From positions 400,652-464,651 of the forward strand of contig NZ_JACHGT010000006.1 in NCBI RefSeq assembly GCF_014202425.1: a DNA stretch of 64,000 bases, written 5' to 3'. The notes under the pieces were generated by a model, which saw only the letters and a list, made by a program, of their open reading frames with translations, was not told where the DNA came from and did no database searches. Positions 28,601 through 37,120 of the stretch are shown one piece after another. The stretch's first letter is position 1. Each line of letters begins with the position of its first letter. The DNA is from Phytomonospora endophytica. GTDB lineage: Bacteria; Actinomycetota; Actinomycetes; Mycobacteriales; Micromonosporaceae. The translations under genes were made by a program, and so were the position numbers.

Positions 28601-29487
28601 GCGAGGTCCTCCCGCTCGGGCAGGTGCGTCAGCTTCTCGGGGTTGGCGACCATGCGCACGGCCGTGATCCGCCCGTCGGCGACCTCCACGGCGATCGTCG
28701 AGACGGGCTTGCCGTGCAGGTAGACGACCAGCGCGGGCGCGCCGTTGAGTTCGGCCTCGTCGTAGCGCAACTCGGACAGGTCAACGCCGTGCCACGGGCG
28801 GGAGGAGACGCCGAGGAGGAAACGCGCGACCTTGTCGGCGCCGGAGACCGGGTTGCGGGCGGCGGTGATGCGGCCACCGCCGTCGGTGATGAGCGTGACG
28901 TCGGGCGCGAGGACCGCCATCAGCGACTCGACGTCACCGTCGAGCGTGGCCGCGAGGAAACGGTCGGTGGCCTCGCGCTGGCGCGCCCGGTCGGTCTCGA
29001 AGCGCGGGCGGCGGGCCTGCACGTGGGAGCGCGCCCGGTGCGCCAGCTGCCGTACGGTCGCCTCCGGCTTGTCGAGGGCCTCGGCGATCTTGGCGTGGGG
29101 ATAACCGAAGACCTCGCGCAGCACGAAGACCGCGCGCTCGTCGGGGCCCAAGGTCTCCAGCACCACCAGCATCGCCAGCGACACCGACTCGGCCATCTCG
29201 ACCTCCTCGGCCACGTCCGGGCCCGTCAGCAGGGGTTCGGGCAGCCACGGCCCGACGTAGGACTCGCGGCGGGCGCGGGCCGCGCGCAGGCGGTTCAGCG
29301 CGGTCGTCGTCACGACCTTGACCAGGTACGCCTTCGGGTGGTCGACGACCGAGAGGTCGACCGCCGACCAGCGCAGCCACGAGTCCTGCACGGCGTCCTC
29401 GGCGTCGGCGACCGAACCGAGCATGCGGTAGGCCACGGAGAACAGCAGTTTCCGGTGCTCTGTGAACAGCTCGGTGGTCGTCGGCAT
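28597..29487 (-). CDS. ECF41-type RNA polymerase sigma factor (SigJ-like)
   Basis: A 296-residue sigma factor with region 2 (about 8-75, AYRMLGSVADAEDAVQDSWLRW) and region 4 (about 115-165, LREVFGYPHAKIAEAL). A C-terminal SnoaL-like extension (about 175-285) contains TDGGGRITAARNP, a hallmark of ECF41. In this group the extension replaces a separate anti-sigma factor and tunes activity. The adjacent carboxymuconolactone-decarboxylase gene, 3 bp upstream on the same strand, is the usual target and operon partner. Confidence 0.9.
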   Translation of the reverse strand: MPTTTELFTEHRKLLFSVAYRMLGSVADAEDAVQDSWLRWSAVDLSVVDHPKAYLVKVVTTTALNRLRAARARRESYVGPWLPEPLLTGPDVAEEVEMAESVSLAMLVVLETLGPDERAVFVLREVFGYPHAKIAEALDKPEATVRQLAHRARSHVQARRPRFETDRARQREATDRFLAATLDGDVESLMAVLAPDVTLITDGGGRITAARNPVSGADKVARFLLGVSSRPWHGVDLSELRYDEAELNGAPALVVYLHGKPVSTIAVEVADGRITAVRMVANPEKLTHLPEREDLA

Positions 29488-29490
29488 GAT

Positions 29491-30048
29491 TCACCCCTTG
29501 CGCGCCGGGATGGCGCAGCTCTCCTTGAACCCCTCCGGCGCGAGACCGAGGGCGTGGTTGTTGCGGCCGTAGAAGTTCTCCAGCGCGATCGTCGCGGTGA
29601 TCTCGACCAGCTGCGCGTCGGAGAGGTGCTCGCGCAGGCGCGCGTTGAGTTCGTCGGTGACCTCCGGCGGGGTCACCGTCATCGCCTCGGCGTACTCCAG
29701 GACCGCGCGCTCGACCGGTGTGTAGCAGGTGGCGTCGCGCCAGTTCGGCACCGACTGGATCTTATCGGCGTCGACGCCCTCCTCGACGGCCAGCCAGTGG
29801 CCGAAGTCCATGCACCACTCGCACTCGATGGTCGCGGCCGAGCGCATCGTGGCCAGCAGTCGCAGGGACGCCGGGGTCGCGTTCCACTTGGCCGAGCCGA
29901 GCTCCATCCGCAGCGTGGTCATGAGGACCTTGCGGTTGTGCCCCGCGACGACGGCCGGGCCGAGCTCGCGGCCGAACTTGCGCTTCGAGAACCAGGACAC
30001 GAAGCGGTTGGTGAGGGTCCGGGGCGGGGTGGTGGAGATGCGGGACAT
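29491..30048 (-). CDS. Carboxymuconolactone decarboxylase family protein
   Basis: A 185-residue AhpD-like helical protein with the redox CxxC in IECEWCMDFGHW (about residue 75) and a later His (NNHALG). Family members act as peroxidase-type or decarboxylase enzymes, and this type is the standard partner of ECF41 sigma factors. AAGGAG lies 8 nt before ATG 30048. A longer in-frame extension upstream is shadow of the mobA region and is rejected. The stop is 3 bp from the sigma gene start, so they form one operon. Confidence 0.87.
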   Translation of the reverse strand: MSRISTTPPRTLTNRFVSWFSKRKFGRELGPAVVAGHNRKVLMTTLRMELGSAKWNATPASLRLLATMRSAATIECEWCMDFGHWLAVEEGVDADKIQSVPNWRDATCYTPVERAVLEYAEAMTVTPPEVTDELNARLREHLSDAQLVEITATIALENFYGRNNHALGLAPEGFKESCAIPARKG

Positions 30049-30122
30049 GGGGGGCTCCTTTTTTCCGTGAACGCCCCTTGGGACACCTCGCGCGGGCGGG
30101 ACGTGACAACGGGTGAGCCGGA

Positions 30123-30704
30123 TTACAGCCAGGACTCCGCCTCGGCGAGCGCTTCCGGTGTGTCGCAGTCGAAGTAGGGCGGCGGGCCGGGGGAGGTCCA
30201 GCGCAGTTCGACGCGGGGGAGGGGGCCGAGGGTGCGGCGGAGGGAGGCGCCGGGGGCGGTGTCGCGCGCGGCCTGGCGGAGGGCGTCGGCGCGCCAGCAT
30301 CCGCAGAGCCACTGGGGGTGGTCGTCGTCGGTGTAGACGGCGCCGTCGGCCGCGCCGACCGCCGCGCGGAGGGCGTCGGCGGCGGCGCGGGTGAGGAGGG
30401 GGAGGTCGGCGGCGAGGAGCCACACGTGGGTGGCGGTGGCGGGGATGCGGCTCAGTCCGGCGGCGAGGGCGTGGGCGGGGCCTGCGCCGGGTGGGTCCTC
30501 GGTGACGGCGGTGACGTGGGCGGGTAGGCCGGTGTCGGGGCCGACGACGACGGTTGGCGTGCCGGGCGGAAGGGCGTCGACGACCCGGTGCAGGAGGGGC
30601 CTGCCTTTGAGGAGCAGCAGGGGTTTCGGGGTCACGCCGCCCATCCGGCGGGATGCCCCGCCGGACAGGATGACGGCTGCGTCGGCCGTGGGCGGCTGTG
30701 TCAT
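30123..30704 (-). CDS. mobA: Molybdenum cofactor guanylyltransferase (MobA-like)
   Basis: A 193-residue NTP-transferase that attaches GMP to molybdopterin to make the MGD cofactor of enzymes such as the FdhF/YdeP-like protein in this window. The N-terminal VILSGGASRRMGG with a following PKPLLLLKG Lys is the nucleotide-binding signature, and AADLPLL supplies the metal-binding Asp. ATG 30704 gives the normal family start. Other NTP-transferases share this fold, but the small size and nearby fdhD favour MobA. Confidence 0.82.
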   Translation of the reverse strand: MTQPPTADAAVILSGGASRRMGGVTPKPLLLLKGRPLLHRVVDALPPGTPTVVVGPDTGLPAHVTAVTEDPPGAGPAHALAAGLSRIPATATHVWLLAADLPLLTRAAADALRAAVGAADGAVYTDDDHPQWLCGCWRADALRQAARDTAPGASLRRTLGPLPRVELRWTSPGPPPYFDCDTPEALAEAESWL

Positions 30705-30751
30705 GGGCTTGCCTCTCGGTATACACGAGACGGTATTCATGTACCGCCGAG

Positions 30752-30778
30752 TTATCCACAACCGGTGGGTTGTCCACA
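30752..30778 (+). promoter_or_regulatory. Two direct DnaA-box sequences
   Basis: TTATCCACA (30752-30760) is the classical DnaA-box consensus and TTGTCCACA (30770-30778) the form favoured in high-G+C actinobacteria. They are in the same orientation, 9 bp apart, in the mobA/DUF4192 intergenic region. They could bind DnaA for gene control or titration; two boxes alone do not make an origin. Confidence 0.6.
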
Positions 30779-30831
30779 GGCCGGATTTCGCGCGCTGGCG
30801 GGGAGACGGTGCCGTCCCGCATGGTCGACTC

Positions 30832-31896
30832 ATGGCGATTTCCGCGACAGAGACGACCCGCATCCGGCTCGGCTCGCCCGAGGACCTCCTCGCGGCGACC
30901 CCTTACCTGCTCGGGTACCACCCGAGCGAGTCCATCGCGTTCCTCGGCCTGGCCTCGGGGGACGTGAAGGTCACCGGCCGCTACGACCTGTCGGGCTCCG
31001 GCGCCCCACGCGACCCGACCCGCGTGGTGGAGAACCTATCGCGCCAGGGCGTGGACTCCGTCCTGCTGCTCGGCTACGGGCCACCGGGTCACGTCACCGT
31101 CGACATGGACATCCTCCGCGACGCCCTCGCCCAGGCCGGGCTGCCCGTCCGGGAGGCGCTGCGGGTGACCGAGGGCCGCTACTGGTCCTACCTGTGCCCT
31201 GGCGTGGACTGCTGCCCGGTCGAGGGCACCGCCTTCGACCTCGCCGGGGAGCGCGTATCGGCGGCCATGACCTTCGCCGGGCTCCAGGCCCTCCCCAAGC
31301 GCGAGGACGTGGCCGCGCTGATCGCGCCCTGCGAAGCGGAGGCGCGCGCGGAGGTCCGCGCCGCCCTGGCCGCGAAGAGCGCGAGCCTGTCGGAGGAGCT
31401 CCTCGGCGCCCGCGACACCACCGCCCGCTGGGACGCCTGGCGGGACGAAGGCGTCATGCTGCTGCGGCGGGTCGTCGCGGAGGTGCGCGAAAGCGGGCGG
31501 CTGCCCGAGGTCGGGGACATCGCGAGCCTGTGCCTCCTGCTCGGCCACGACCGCATCCGCGACGAGGCCTGGGCCCTCGTCGACGAGAACGAGCCCGAAG
31601 CCCTCGTCCCCCTGTGGGTGCGCCTCGTCCGGCACGCCGAACCCGAGCACGTCCCCGTCACCGCCTCACTGCTGTCCTACGCGGCCTGGCGCGCGGGCAA
31701 CGGCGCCCTGTCCCGGATCGCGGTCGAACGGGCCCTGGAGGCCCAGCCCGACTACCGCCTCGGCCTGATGCTGACCGACGTGCTCAACGCCGCCATCTCA
31801 CCCACCGCGCTCCCGCCCATCACCCGCGAATGGATCGCCGCGACCTACGCCGAGGACGCCGCCTGCGAGGAGGAGGTCCGCGACGTGCCCGTGTAG
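30832..31896 (+). CDS. DUF4192 domain protein
   Basis: A 354-residue cytoplasmic protein of the actinobacterial DUF4192 family: the N-terminal LLAATPYLLGYHPSESIAFL is the hallmark and EGRYWSYLCPGVDCCPVEG near 125 is the second conserved block. The function of the family is not established. ATG 30832 is the family-typical start. It is divergent from mobA across a region carrying two DnaA boxes. Its last 52 bp overlap the convergent fdhD gene. Confidence 0.85.
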   Translation: MAISATETTRIRLGSPEDLLAATPYLLGYHPSESIAFLGLASGDVKVTGRYDLSGSGAPRDPTRVVENLSRQGVDSVLLLGYGPPGHVTVDMDILRDALAQAGLPVREALRVTEGRYWSYLCPGVDCCPVEGTAFDLAGERVSAAMTFAGLQALPKREDVAALIAPCEAEARAEVRAALAAKSASLSEELLGARDTTARWDAWRDEGVMLLRRVVAEVRESGRLPEVGDIASLCLLLGHDRIRDEAWALVDENEPEALVPLWVRLVRHAEPEHVPVTASLLSYAAWRAGNGALSRIAVERALEAQPDYRLGLMLTDVLNAAISPTALPPITREWIAATYAEDAACEEEVRDVPV

Positions 31897-32681
31897 ACGT
31901 TCATCGAGTCGCCGCGCAGGAAGCCCACCAGGGTCATCCCGAGCTCCGCGGCGAGGTCCACCGCGAGCGTGCTCGGGGCGGACACCGCCGCCAGCACCGG
32001 TATCCCCGCCATGGCCGCCTTCTGCACGATCTCGTAACCGACCCGCCCGCTGACCATCAGCACGTGACCGGCCAGCGGGAGCGCGCCCGCGCGCAGGCGC
32101 TCGCCGACGATCTTGTCGACGGCGTTGTGGCGGCCCACGTCCTCACGGACGGCGAGTTCGGTCCCGTCGGGCGCGTAAAGGCCCGCGGCGTGCACCCCGC
32201 CTGTGCGCGCGAAGGCCTTCTGCGAGCCGCGCAGACGGTCGGGCAGCGCGGTGAGCGCGACGGGGTCGACGGGAGCGGCGTCGTCACGGATCGGCCAGCG
32301 CACCGCCTTGGCGGTGACCTCCCGCAGCGCTTCCAGGCTGGAGGTGCCGCAGGTCCCGCAGGCACCGCTGACGGTGAAGCCGCGGCCGGCCCGGTCGGGC
32401 ACGGCGATGTGCGGCCGCAGGCGCACGTCCAGCACGTTGAGGTCGCTGTCCATGCAGTGCTTGGCGGTGACCACGTCCTCGAAGGAGGTGATGATCCCCT
32501 CGGCGTAGAGCCAGCCGAGCGCCAGGTCGACGTCGTCGCCCGGCGTGCGCATCGTGACCGACAGCGGCTCACCGTTCAGCTGGATTTCGAGGGGCTCCTC
32601 GACGATCAGCGTGTCCGCCCGGAAGCCGCGTTCGCCCTGGTGAATGCGCTGTACCCGGCGTCTGTCGGTCACTCGTCCCAT
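31845..32681 (-). CDS. fdhD: Formate dehydrogenase accessory sulfurtransferase
   Basis: A 278-residue protein that passes sulfur from a cysteine desulfurase to the molybdenum cofactor, needed for activity of FdhF-type enzymes. It has the GACGTCGTSS motif with the two functional Cys (about 115-118) and VREDVGRHNAVDKIVG. ATG 32681 was chosen over an upstream ATG because homologues begin near MGRVTDRRR. The C-terminal tail overlaps the convergent DUF4192 gene by 52 bp. It likely services the oxidoreductase at 13168. Confidence 0.92.
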   Translation of the reverse strand: MGRVTDRRRVQRIHQGERGFRADTLIVEEPLEIQLNGEPLSVTMRTPGDDVDLALGWLYAEGIITSFEDVVTAKHCMDSDLNVLDVRLRPHIAVPDRAGRGFTVSGACGTCGTSSLEALREVTAKAVRWPIRDDAAPVDPVALTALPDRLRGSQKAFARTGGVHAAGLYAPDGTELAVREDVGRHNAVDKIVGERLRAGALPLAGHVLMVSGRVGYEIVQKAAMAGIPVLAAVSAPSTLAVDLAAELGMTLVGFLRGDSMNVYTGTSRTSSSQAASSA

Positions 32682-32723
32682 GTTTCCCGAGCCTACGACA
32701 AGCATCCGACCCGAGGGAGAATC

Positions 32724-33551
32724 ATGTTCGCTTCGCCGCATACCCTTCACCGCGCCCGTCCCGTCCGTGACCTGGCGCTTTACCTGCTCGCCGCCGTCGC
32801 CTTCCTCATCGCCGTGAGTCTTGAGTCACCCGCCGCCCAGGCCGACCCCGGCCCGCGCTCACCGCGCATCGTCGGCGGCACCCTCGCTCCACCGGGCGAA
32901 TTCCCGTGGATGGTCCGGTTGTCCATGGGCTGCGGCGGTTCCCTGTACCGGCCCGAGCTCGTCCTCACCGCCGCCCACTGTGTCGCCGGGGTCGAGGACC
33001 CGCGGTCAATCACGGCTACCGCCGGCACCGTCGACCCGGACGACCCGGAGGCCCTCACCAGCACCGCCACGGCCGTCCACGTCGCCCCCGGCTACGACGG
33101 CATGGGCCGCGACTGGGCCCTCGTCCGGCTGAAGACGCCCATGCACGGCCTCCCGCTGCTGCCGCTCACCTCCGGCACCGCCGCCGACCACGGCACCTTC
33201 ACCGTCACCGGCTGGGGCGCCACCGAACCCGACGGACCACAGTCCCCGATGCTCCGGATGGCCACCGTCGACTTCGTCGACGACGACACCTGCGCGGCCG
33301 CCGGAGGCTCCTACGTCGACCTGGTCCCCGAGGAGGAACTGTGCGCGGGAGTCCCCGAAGGCGGCGTGGACAGCTGCCAGGGCGACTCCGGGGGCCCGCT
33401 CTTCCGCCCCGACGCCGAGGGCACGGTCGTTCAGGTCGGCATCGTCAGCTGGGGTGAAGGCTGCGCCGAGAAGGGCAAGCCCGGCGTCTACACCCAGGTC
33501 AGCGCCTTCACCGAAGAGATTGCCACCGCGGCCGCCGACCCCACCTGGTAG
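32724..33551 (+). CDS. Secreted trypsin-like serine protease (S1)
   Basis: A 275-residue preproenzyme: signal peptide (about 1-40, ending AAQA), short propeptide, then mature N-terminus IVGG (49-52). The catalytic triad is His85 (TAAHC), Asp130 (RDWALVRL) and Ser222 (CQGDSGGP). Asp216 in the S1 pocket indicates cleavage after Arg or Lys. Six Cys fit S1 disulfides. GAGGGAG precedes ATG 32724. A strong hairpin follows, and two protease-inhibitor genes lie 2.6 kb downstream. Confidence 0.93.
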   Translation: MFASPHTLHRARPVRDLALYLLAAVAFLIAVSLESPAAQADPGPRSPRIVGGTLAPPGEFPWMVRLSMGCGGSLYRPELVLTAAHCVAGVEDPRSITATAGTVDPDDPEALTSTATAVHVAPGYDGMGRDWALVRLKTPMHGLPLLPLTSGTAADHGTFTVTGWGATEPDGPQSPMLRMATVDFVDDDTCAAAGGSYVDLVPEEELCAGVPEGGVDSCQGDSGGPLFRPDAEGTVVQVGIVSWGEGCAEKGKPGVYTQVSAFTEEIATAAADPTW

Positions 33552-33570
33552 CCCGCCACGCCACCGAGAC

Positions 33571-33606
33571 CCGGGTGCGGCCGCCCTCCCCCGCGGCCGC
33601 ACCCGG
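33571..33606 (+). terminator. Hairpin after the S1 protease
   Basis: CCGGGTGCGGCCGC (33571-33584) pairs with GCGGCCGCACCCGG (33593-33606), a perfect 14-bp stem with an 8-nt C-rich loop, 20 nt after the protease stop. Confidence 0.8.
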
Positions 33607-34159
33607 CCGCCCGACACGCCCACAGAACACCAGGTCTCACGACACCCCCGCGATACCCTCGCCTGGCCTCGCACGACAACCCCCGCCAAGACTCGGGTAC
33701 GGCCGCACACCCTCCCGCGCGGCTGTACCCGACCAAGTCCCGACGCCTCCGCCTTCACGACACCGTGTCCCAGACGCCGCAGCTCCAGCCCGTCCCAGCC
33801 GGGGCCGGGGATACCGCCGCCGCGGCCGCGTTCGCCGCCTCCCACGCCTGAGCCTGCGACCGCACCCACCGAAATCCCGAACCTGAGCAGCGACGCCACT
33901 GCCCACGCGGCACCGCCTGCGCCAAGGCTCCACGCCATCCGGCGGCCGTAGCGCTCACGGTCTCCGAGTAACCCCCGCCGCCGTCGAACCCTGCGTCCCC
34001 GTCGCCCACACAACGCTCAACCCCACCGACCACGCTCAACCCAATCGCCGGCCGAGGCGCCACAGCACGACCGTCCACAAGGCGCTCGGACGACTCGACC
34101 CACCACATTCCCGCCGCCGAGATCGCAGGCATGGCTCCCGGGCCTTTCGCTCAAGCCGT

Positions 34160-34925
34160 GCGCGCCTTGTGGCTCGGCTTCCGAGCCGCTGCTAGGTGCC
34201 CTTCGGCAACGAGACCTTTGGCCCTCCGACACCACGGTTCCACCGCCGACGCCTTCGTCCGCCCCGGCCCCGTCCTGCCGTTCTCTGTCCGATGTCCGCC
34301 GAGCCGCTTCGCTGGAAGCCCGTGGCACCGGAACGCTTGCGTCTCCGGTGCCACAGCCTGCCGTGCCCTTCGCTCACCCGGATCGGCTCCACCACACGTG
34401 CTGCCGTGTGGCTCGGCCTCCACAGCACGGCTGGCGCGGCACCTCTGGGCTTCGCGGCGATCGCGGCGATCGCGTCGGATGCGGCTGGCGAGGCGTGGGG
34501 CTCGTGTGTTCGGCGCACCGCTACCGGCCTGGTACGCGCCACTTCGCGTTCAGCTGATGCCGCCCTCCGCCGAGCCGCCTCGCCGGAAGCCCGTGCCCAC
34601 CGGCCCCGGTCCCTCCGGTGCCACAGATCGCCGTCATCGTCACTCGCCCGGGCCGCGCCGCCGCACGTGCTGCCGTGTGGCTCGGCCTCCACAGCACGTG
34701 CGGTGGCGCGGCACCTCTTGGCTTCGGTTCGCCGCGATCGCGTGTTCGGCGCACCGCTACCGGCCCGGTTCGCGCCACTTCGCGTTCAGCTGGTGCCGCC
34801 TTCGTCCGCCCCGGCCTGTCTCGCGGTTCGCTGTCCCCTGAGCCGCTGAGCCGCTGAGCCGCCTCGCCGGAAGCCCGTGCCCACCGGACCCCGGTGTCTC
34901 CGGTGCCACAGCCTGCCGTGCCTTA
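34160..34925. repeat. Degenerate tandem array, units of about 270-285 bp
   Basis: The segment GAGCCGCCTCGCCGGAAGCC recurs near 34301, 34571 and 34856. Each copy is followed by CCGGTGCCACAG. The internal blocks TGCTGCCGTGTGGCTCGGCC (near 34400 and 34668) and GTGTTCGGCGCACCGCTACC (34506 and 34743) keep the same order. A partial copy lies at the left edge. Each unit contains a GC-rich hairpin around the GTGTGGCTCGG block. Confidence 0.7.
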
Positions 34926-36118
34926 CCGCCGTCCGGACCGCGCCACCGGAAGCGCTGCCGTCCGCCCCACCTGGATCGCCCTTCCACACGCCGCCGTACG
35001 GCTCCACAAACCCCGTCACGTTTGCCGTGAGCGCTTCTCGGCGCTCGCCACTCACGCCGCCGACTCAACCCGCCGGCTCACGCTGTCGAGGCTCGCGCTC
35101 GCCCGCCGTGGCTCCGCCTCTCGTGGGTGATTCGCTTGTCCCCGTTCCGTGAGGCCGCGCGACATCCCGTCGTCTTACCGCGCGTGGCGCTGACGCCTGT
35201 GGTCCACGAGCTTGGCATTTCGCACCTGCGCCCGCCTGTCGCCGGCTCCGGGATGCGTCTCCGCCGTCGATCGGGCGTCGCGGTGGCCGCATCACTCGCA
35301 GCCGTCTCACGTCACCCGAAGCCTTCGCCGCTACGGCAACCTGCGTCGTCTCAGCTCGCGAGGCGCTCGTCCGCACTGGTCTCGGCCCGTGAAGCTCGGC
35401 CCGCGAAGCCCGTGCCGGAGCCGCCCAGCTGAGAGAACGGCCGTCCTTTGCTCGCCGCTGAAGCCCTCGCCGCGTCGCCGACCTCCGCGCCCGTTTGCCG
35501 AGGCTTCGCCGCCGCGCCTTGTCCGCAGCCGACCGGCACTTCGCGGCTCCGGTGCTCGCCCCTGACCTCGTGTGGAGCGGCCGACGGTGTCCACACACGT
35601 TCGCATCCCGCTTCGCGGGGATCCCTGTCCACGCGTGTCAGTGAACTGAGATCCGCTCCGGATGGGACCGCCGATGCCACTCGCGCTTGTCGCCGCCGCC
35701 GGTGCCGGGGCCGGCGTCATGCCCGTCGTGCCGTCGCGGCCTCGTCTGGCGTGCCGTCGTCGCCGACGGCCGGAGGGGCTGCCGCATGGTCGTCTGCCGC
35801 CGGCGGTCGCCGTGTTTCCCGACCGCTTCGCCCACCGTCCCGGCTCGGGCGCCCTTCGGTTCCGCAGTTCCCGGAAGCTGTCAGACCCGGGCCGGTTCAG
35901 CCGCGAGCGAGCTCGTGGACGACTGCCGGGCGAGAGGTCCCGCGGACAACATCGTTCCTCCGCTCCACCGCGCCGTCGCCACCCCGCCCCCACGATGCGC
36001 GACCACAAAGTTCACTATTAGTGGCGGATCCCCGTCATCCTTCGCTCCGTGTATTCCATTCCGGCGCTCTGTGTTGAAGGATCGTCTCGTACCCGCCGCC
36101 TAATGTGGAGGACTACCC

Positions 36119-36508
36119 ATGCGAGTGCATACCGTCGTGGCGCTGAGTGCGTGTTTCGCCGCGGCTTTCGCCGCCGGGAGTGCGACGTCGGCCGCCGCGC
36201 GGCCTTCGGAGTCGGCGGCGCTCGTGCTCACGACCGAGGGGTCTTCCGGGACGGCTGTCGCGGAGTTGCGGTGCGAGCCTACGGGCGGCACGCACGCCCA
36301 GGCGCCGGAGGCCTGTTCCGTCCTCGCCGGGGTCGACGGGGACTTCGACGACCTCGACGTGGCGCCGGGGACGATCTGCCCGACGATCTACGACCCGGTC
36401 GTCGTCACCGCCAAGGGCCAGTGGCGCGGCACTCTCGTCGACCACGTGCGCGAGTACGCCAACACCTGCGAACTGCGGGCCGCCACCGGTCCCGTCTTCG
36501 CCCTCTGA
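36119..36508 (+). CDS. Secreted subtilisin inhibitor-like protein (SSI family)
   Basis: A 129-residue secreted protease inhibitor with a signal peptide (about 1-27). The SSI layout is clear: Cys52-Cys66 and Cys87-Cys117 would form the two disulfides, and CPTIYDPV (87-94) aligns with the reactive-site loop. The predicted P1 residue is Thr89, unusual against the Met, Lys or Leu of studied SSIs. GGAGG lies 7 nt before ATG 36119. A paralogue follows, and an S1 protease lies upstream beyond the repeat array. Confidence 0.88.
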   Translation: MRVHTVVALSACFAAAFAAGSATSAAARPSESAALVLTTEGSSGTAVAELRCEPTGGTHAQAPEACSVLAGVDGDFDDLDVAPGTICPTIYDPVVVTAKGQWRGTLVDHVREYANTCELRAATGPVFAL

Positions 36509-36518
36509 GACCTTCCAC

Positions 36519-36612
36519 CACACCCCCGCCAGACGGGGTGTGTCGGCGCCCCCGGCGGTTCCCAGGTACTGCCGGACCTGGACGTCTCCCAGACCTCCGG
36601 GGGCGCCGACAC
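36519..36612 (+). terminator. Overlapping hairpins between the two SSI genes
   Basis: CACACCCC/GGGGTGTG (36519-36526 with 36535-36542) and a perfect 16-bp inverted repeat GTGTCGGCGCCCCCGG (36540-36555) with CCGGGGGCGCCGACAC (36597-36612) share three bases. They would therefore compete, and a smaller hairpin sits in the large loop. The layout suggests terminator plus attenuator between the SSI genes. Confidence 0.65.
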
Positions 36613-36635
36613 CGACCCTTCGAGGAGCCCGAGTG

Positions 36636-37025
36636 ATGCGACTGATCGCGGTCGGCGCGCTCGCCGCCGCCGCCATTGCCGCCGCCGGAGGCGCGAGCGC
36701 AGCCGCCGCGCCGGCCACGGCGTCGGCCGAGTTGACGCTCACCCGGACGTCCGAGGGGCGCGAGCCCCGGACGGTCACCCTGCGGTGCGGCCCGGACGGC
36801 GGCGACCACCCGTACGCCGCCGACGCCTGCGACGCGCTGTGGGCCGCGGACGGCGACTTCGACCGGCTCACGGGGGCCACACCCCCCGAGCAGTGCCCGC
36901 TCCAGTCCGCGCCGGTCTCCGTGCGCGCGGAGGGAACCTGGACGGACCATCCCGTCGACGTCGCCAAGGACTACCTCAACCCCTGCTTCCTCGATGCCGA
37001 CGCGGGGGTCGTCTTCCGCTTCTGA
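36636..37025 (+). CDS. Secreted subtilisin inhibitor-like protein (SSI paralogue)
   Basis: A 129-residue paralogue of the preceding SSI with the same Cys spacing (51, 65, 87, 117) and a signal peptide (about 1-25). The reactive loop reads CPLQSAPV, giving a predicted P1 of Leu89, which would favour subtilisin- or chymotrypsin-like targets over the adjacent trypsin-like enzyme. GAGGAG precedes; GTG 36633 is an alternative start one codon earlier. The two genes probably arose by tandem duplication and diverged in the loop. Confidence 0.85.
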   Translation: MRLIAVGALAAAAIAAAGGASAAAAPATASAELTLTRTSEGREPRTVTLRCGPDGGDHPYAADACDALWAADGDFDRLTGATPPEQCPLQSAPVSVRAEGTWTDHPVDVAKDYLNPCFLDADAGVVFRF

Positions 37026-37043
37026 CCGACCTTGCCGAGGGGA

Positions 37044-37090
37044 GACGCCCCTCGATCCACCGCGTGCCGGGCGGCGGATCGGGGGGCGTC
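37044..37090. terminator. Bidirectional hairpin between SSI and GDSL genes
   Basis: GACGCCCC-t-CGATCC pairs with GGATCG-g-GGGGCGTC, a 14-bp stem plus one mismatch with a 17-nt loop. It lies between convergent genes ending at 37025 and 37121. Confidence 0.7.
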
Positions 37091-37120
37091 GCTAACGCCC
37101 CACCGGCCGCGTCGCCCCCG

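Larger units (their letters stand above)
33552..36118. other. 2.6-kb gene-free region with repeat array
   Basis: Apart from a terminator at 33571 and the repeats at 34160-34925, no frame shows the codon bias, start signal or family motifs of the surrounding genes. The many overlapping open frames are Arg/Pro/Ser-rich artefacts of G+C-rich DNA. The last 120 bp (from about 36000) are less G+C-rich and include the 11-bp palindrome CACTATTAGTG (36013-36023), probably part of the SSI promoter region. Confidence 0.6.

Noticed and set aside
27151-30177. 1008-codon plus-strand frame spanning hsdM to the CMD gene
   Set aside because: It crosses several genes on both strands and is Arg/Gly-rich without domains; an artefact of few stop codons in G+C-rich DNA.
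30705-30831. Replication origin
   Set aside because: Only two DnaA boxes, no A+T-rich unwinding region and no dnaA, dnaN or gyr genes nearby.
30588-32720. N-terminal extension of the S1 protease frame (987 codons)
   Set aside because: The real start is ATG 32724, with a ribosome site and a signal peptide. The extension is a shadow of mobA, DUF4192 and fdhD.
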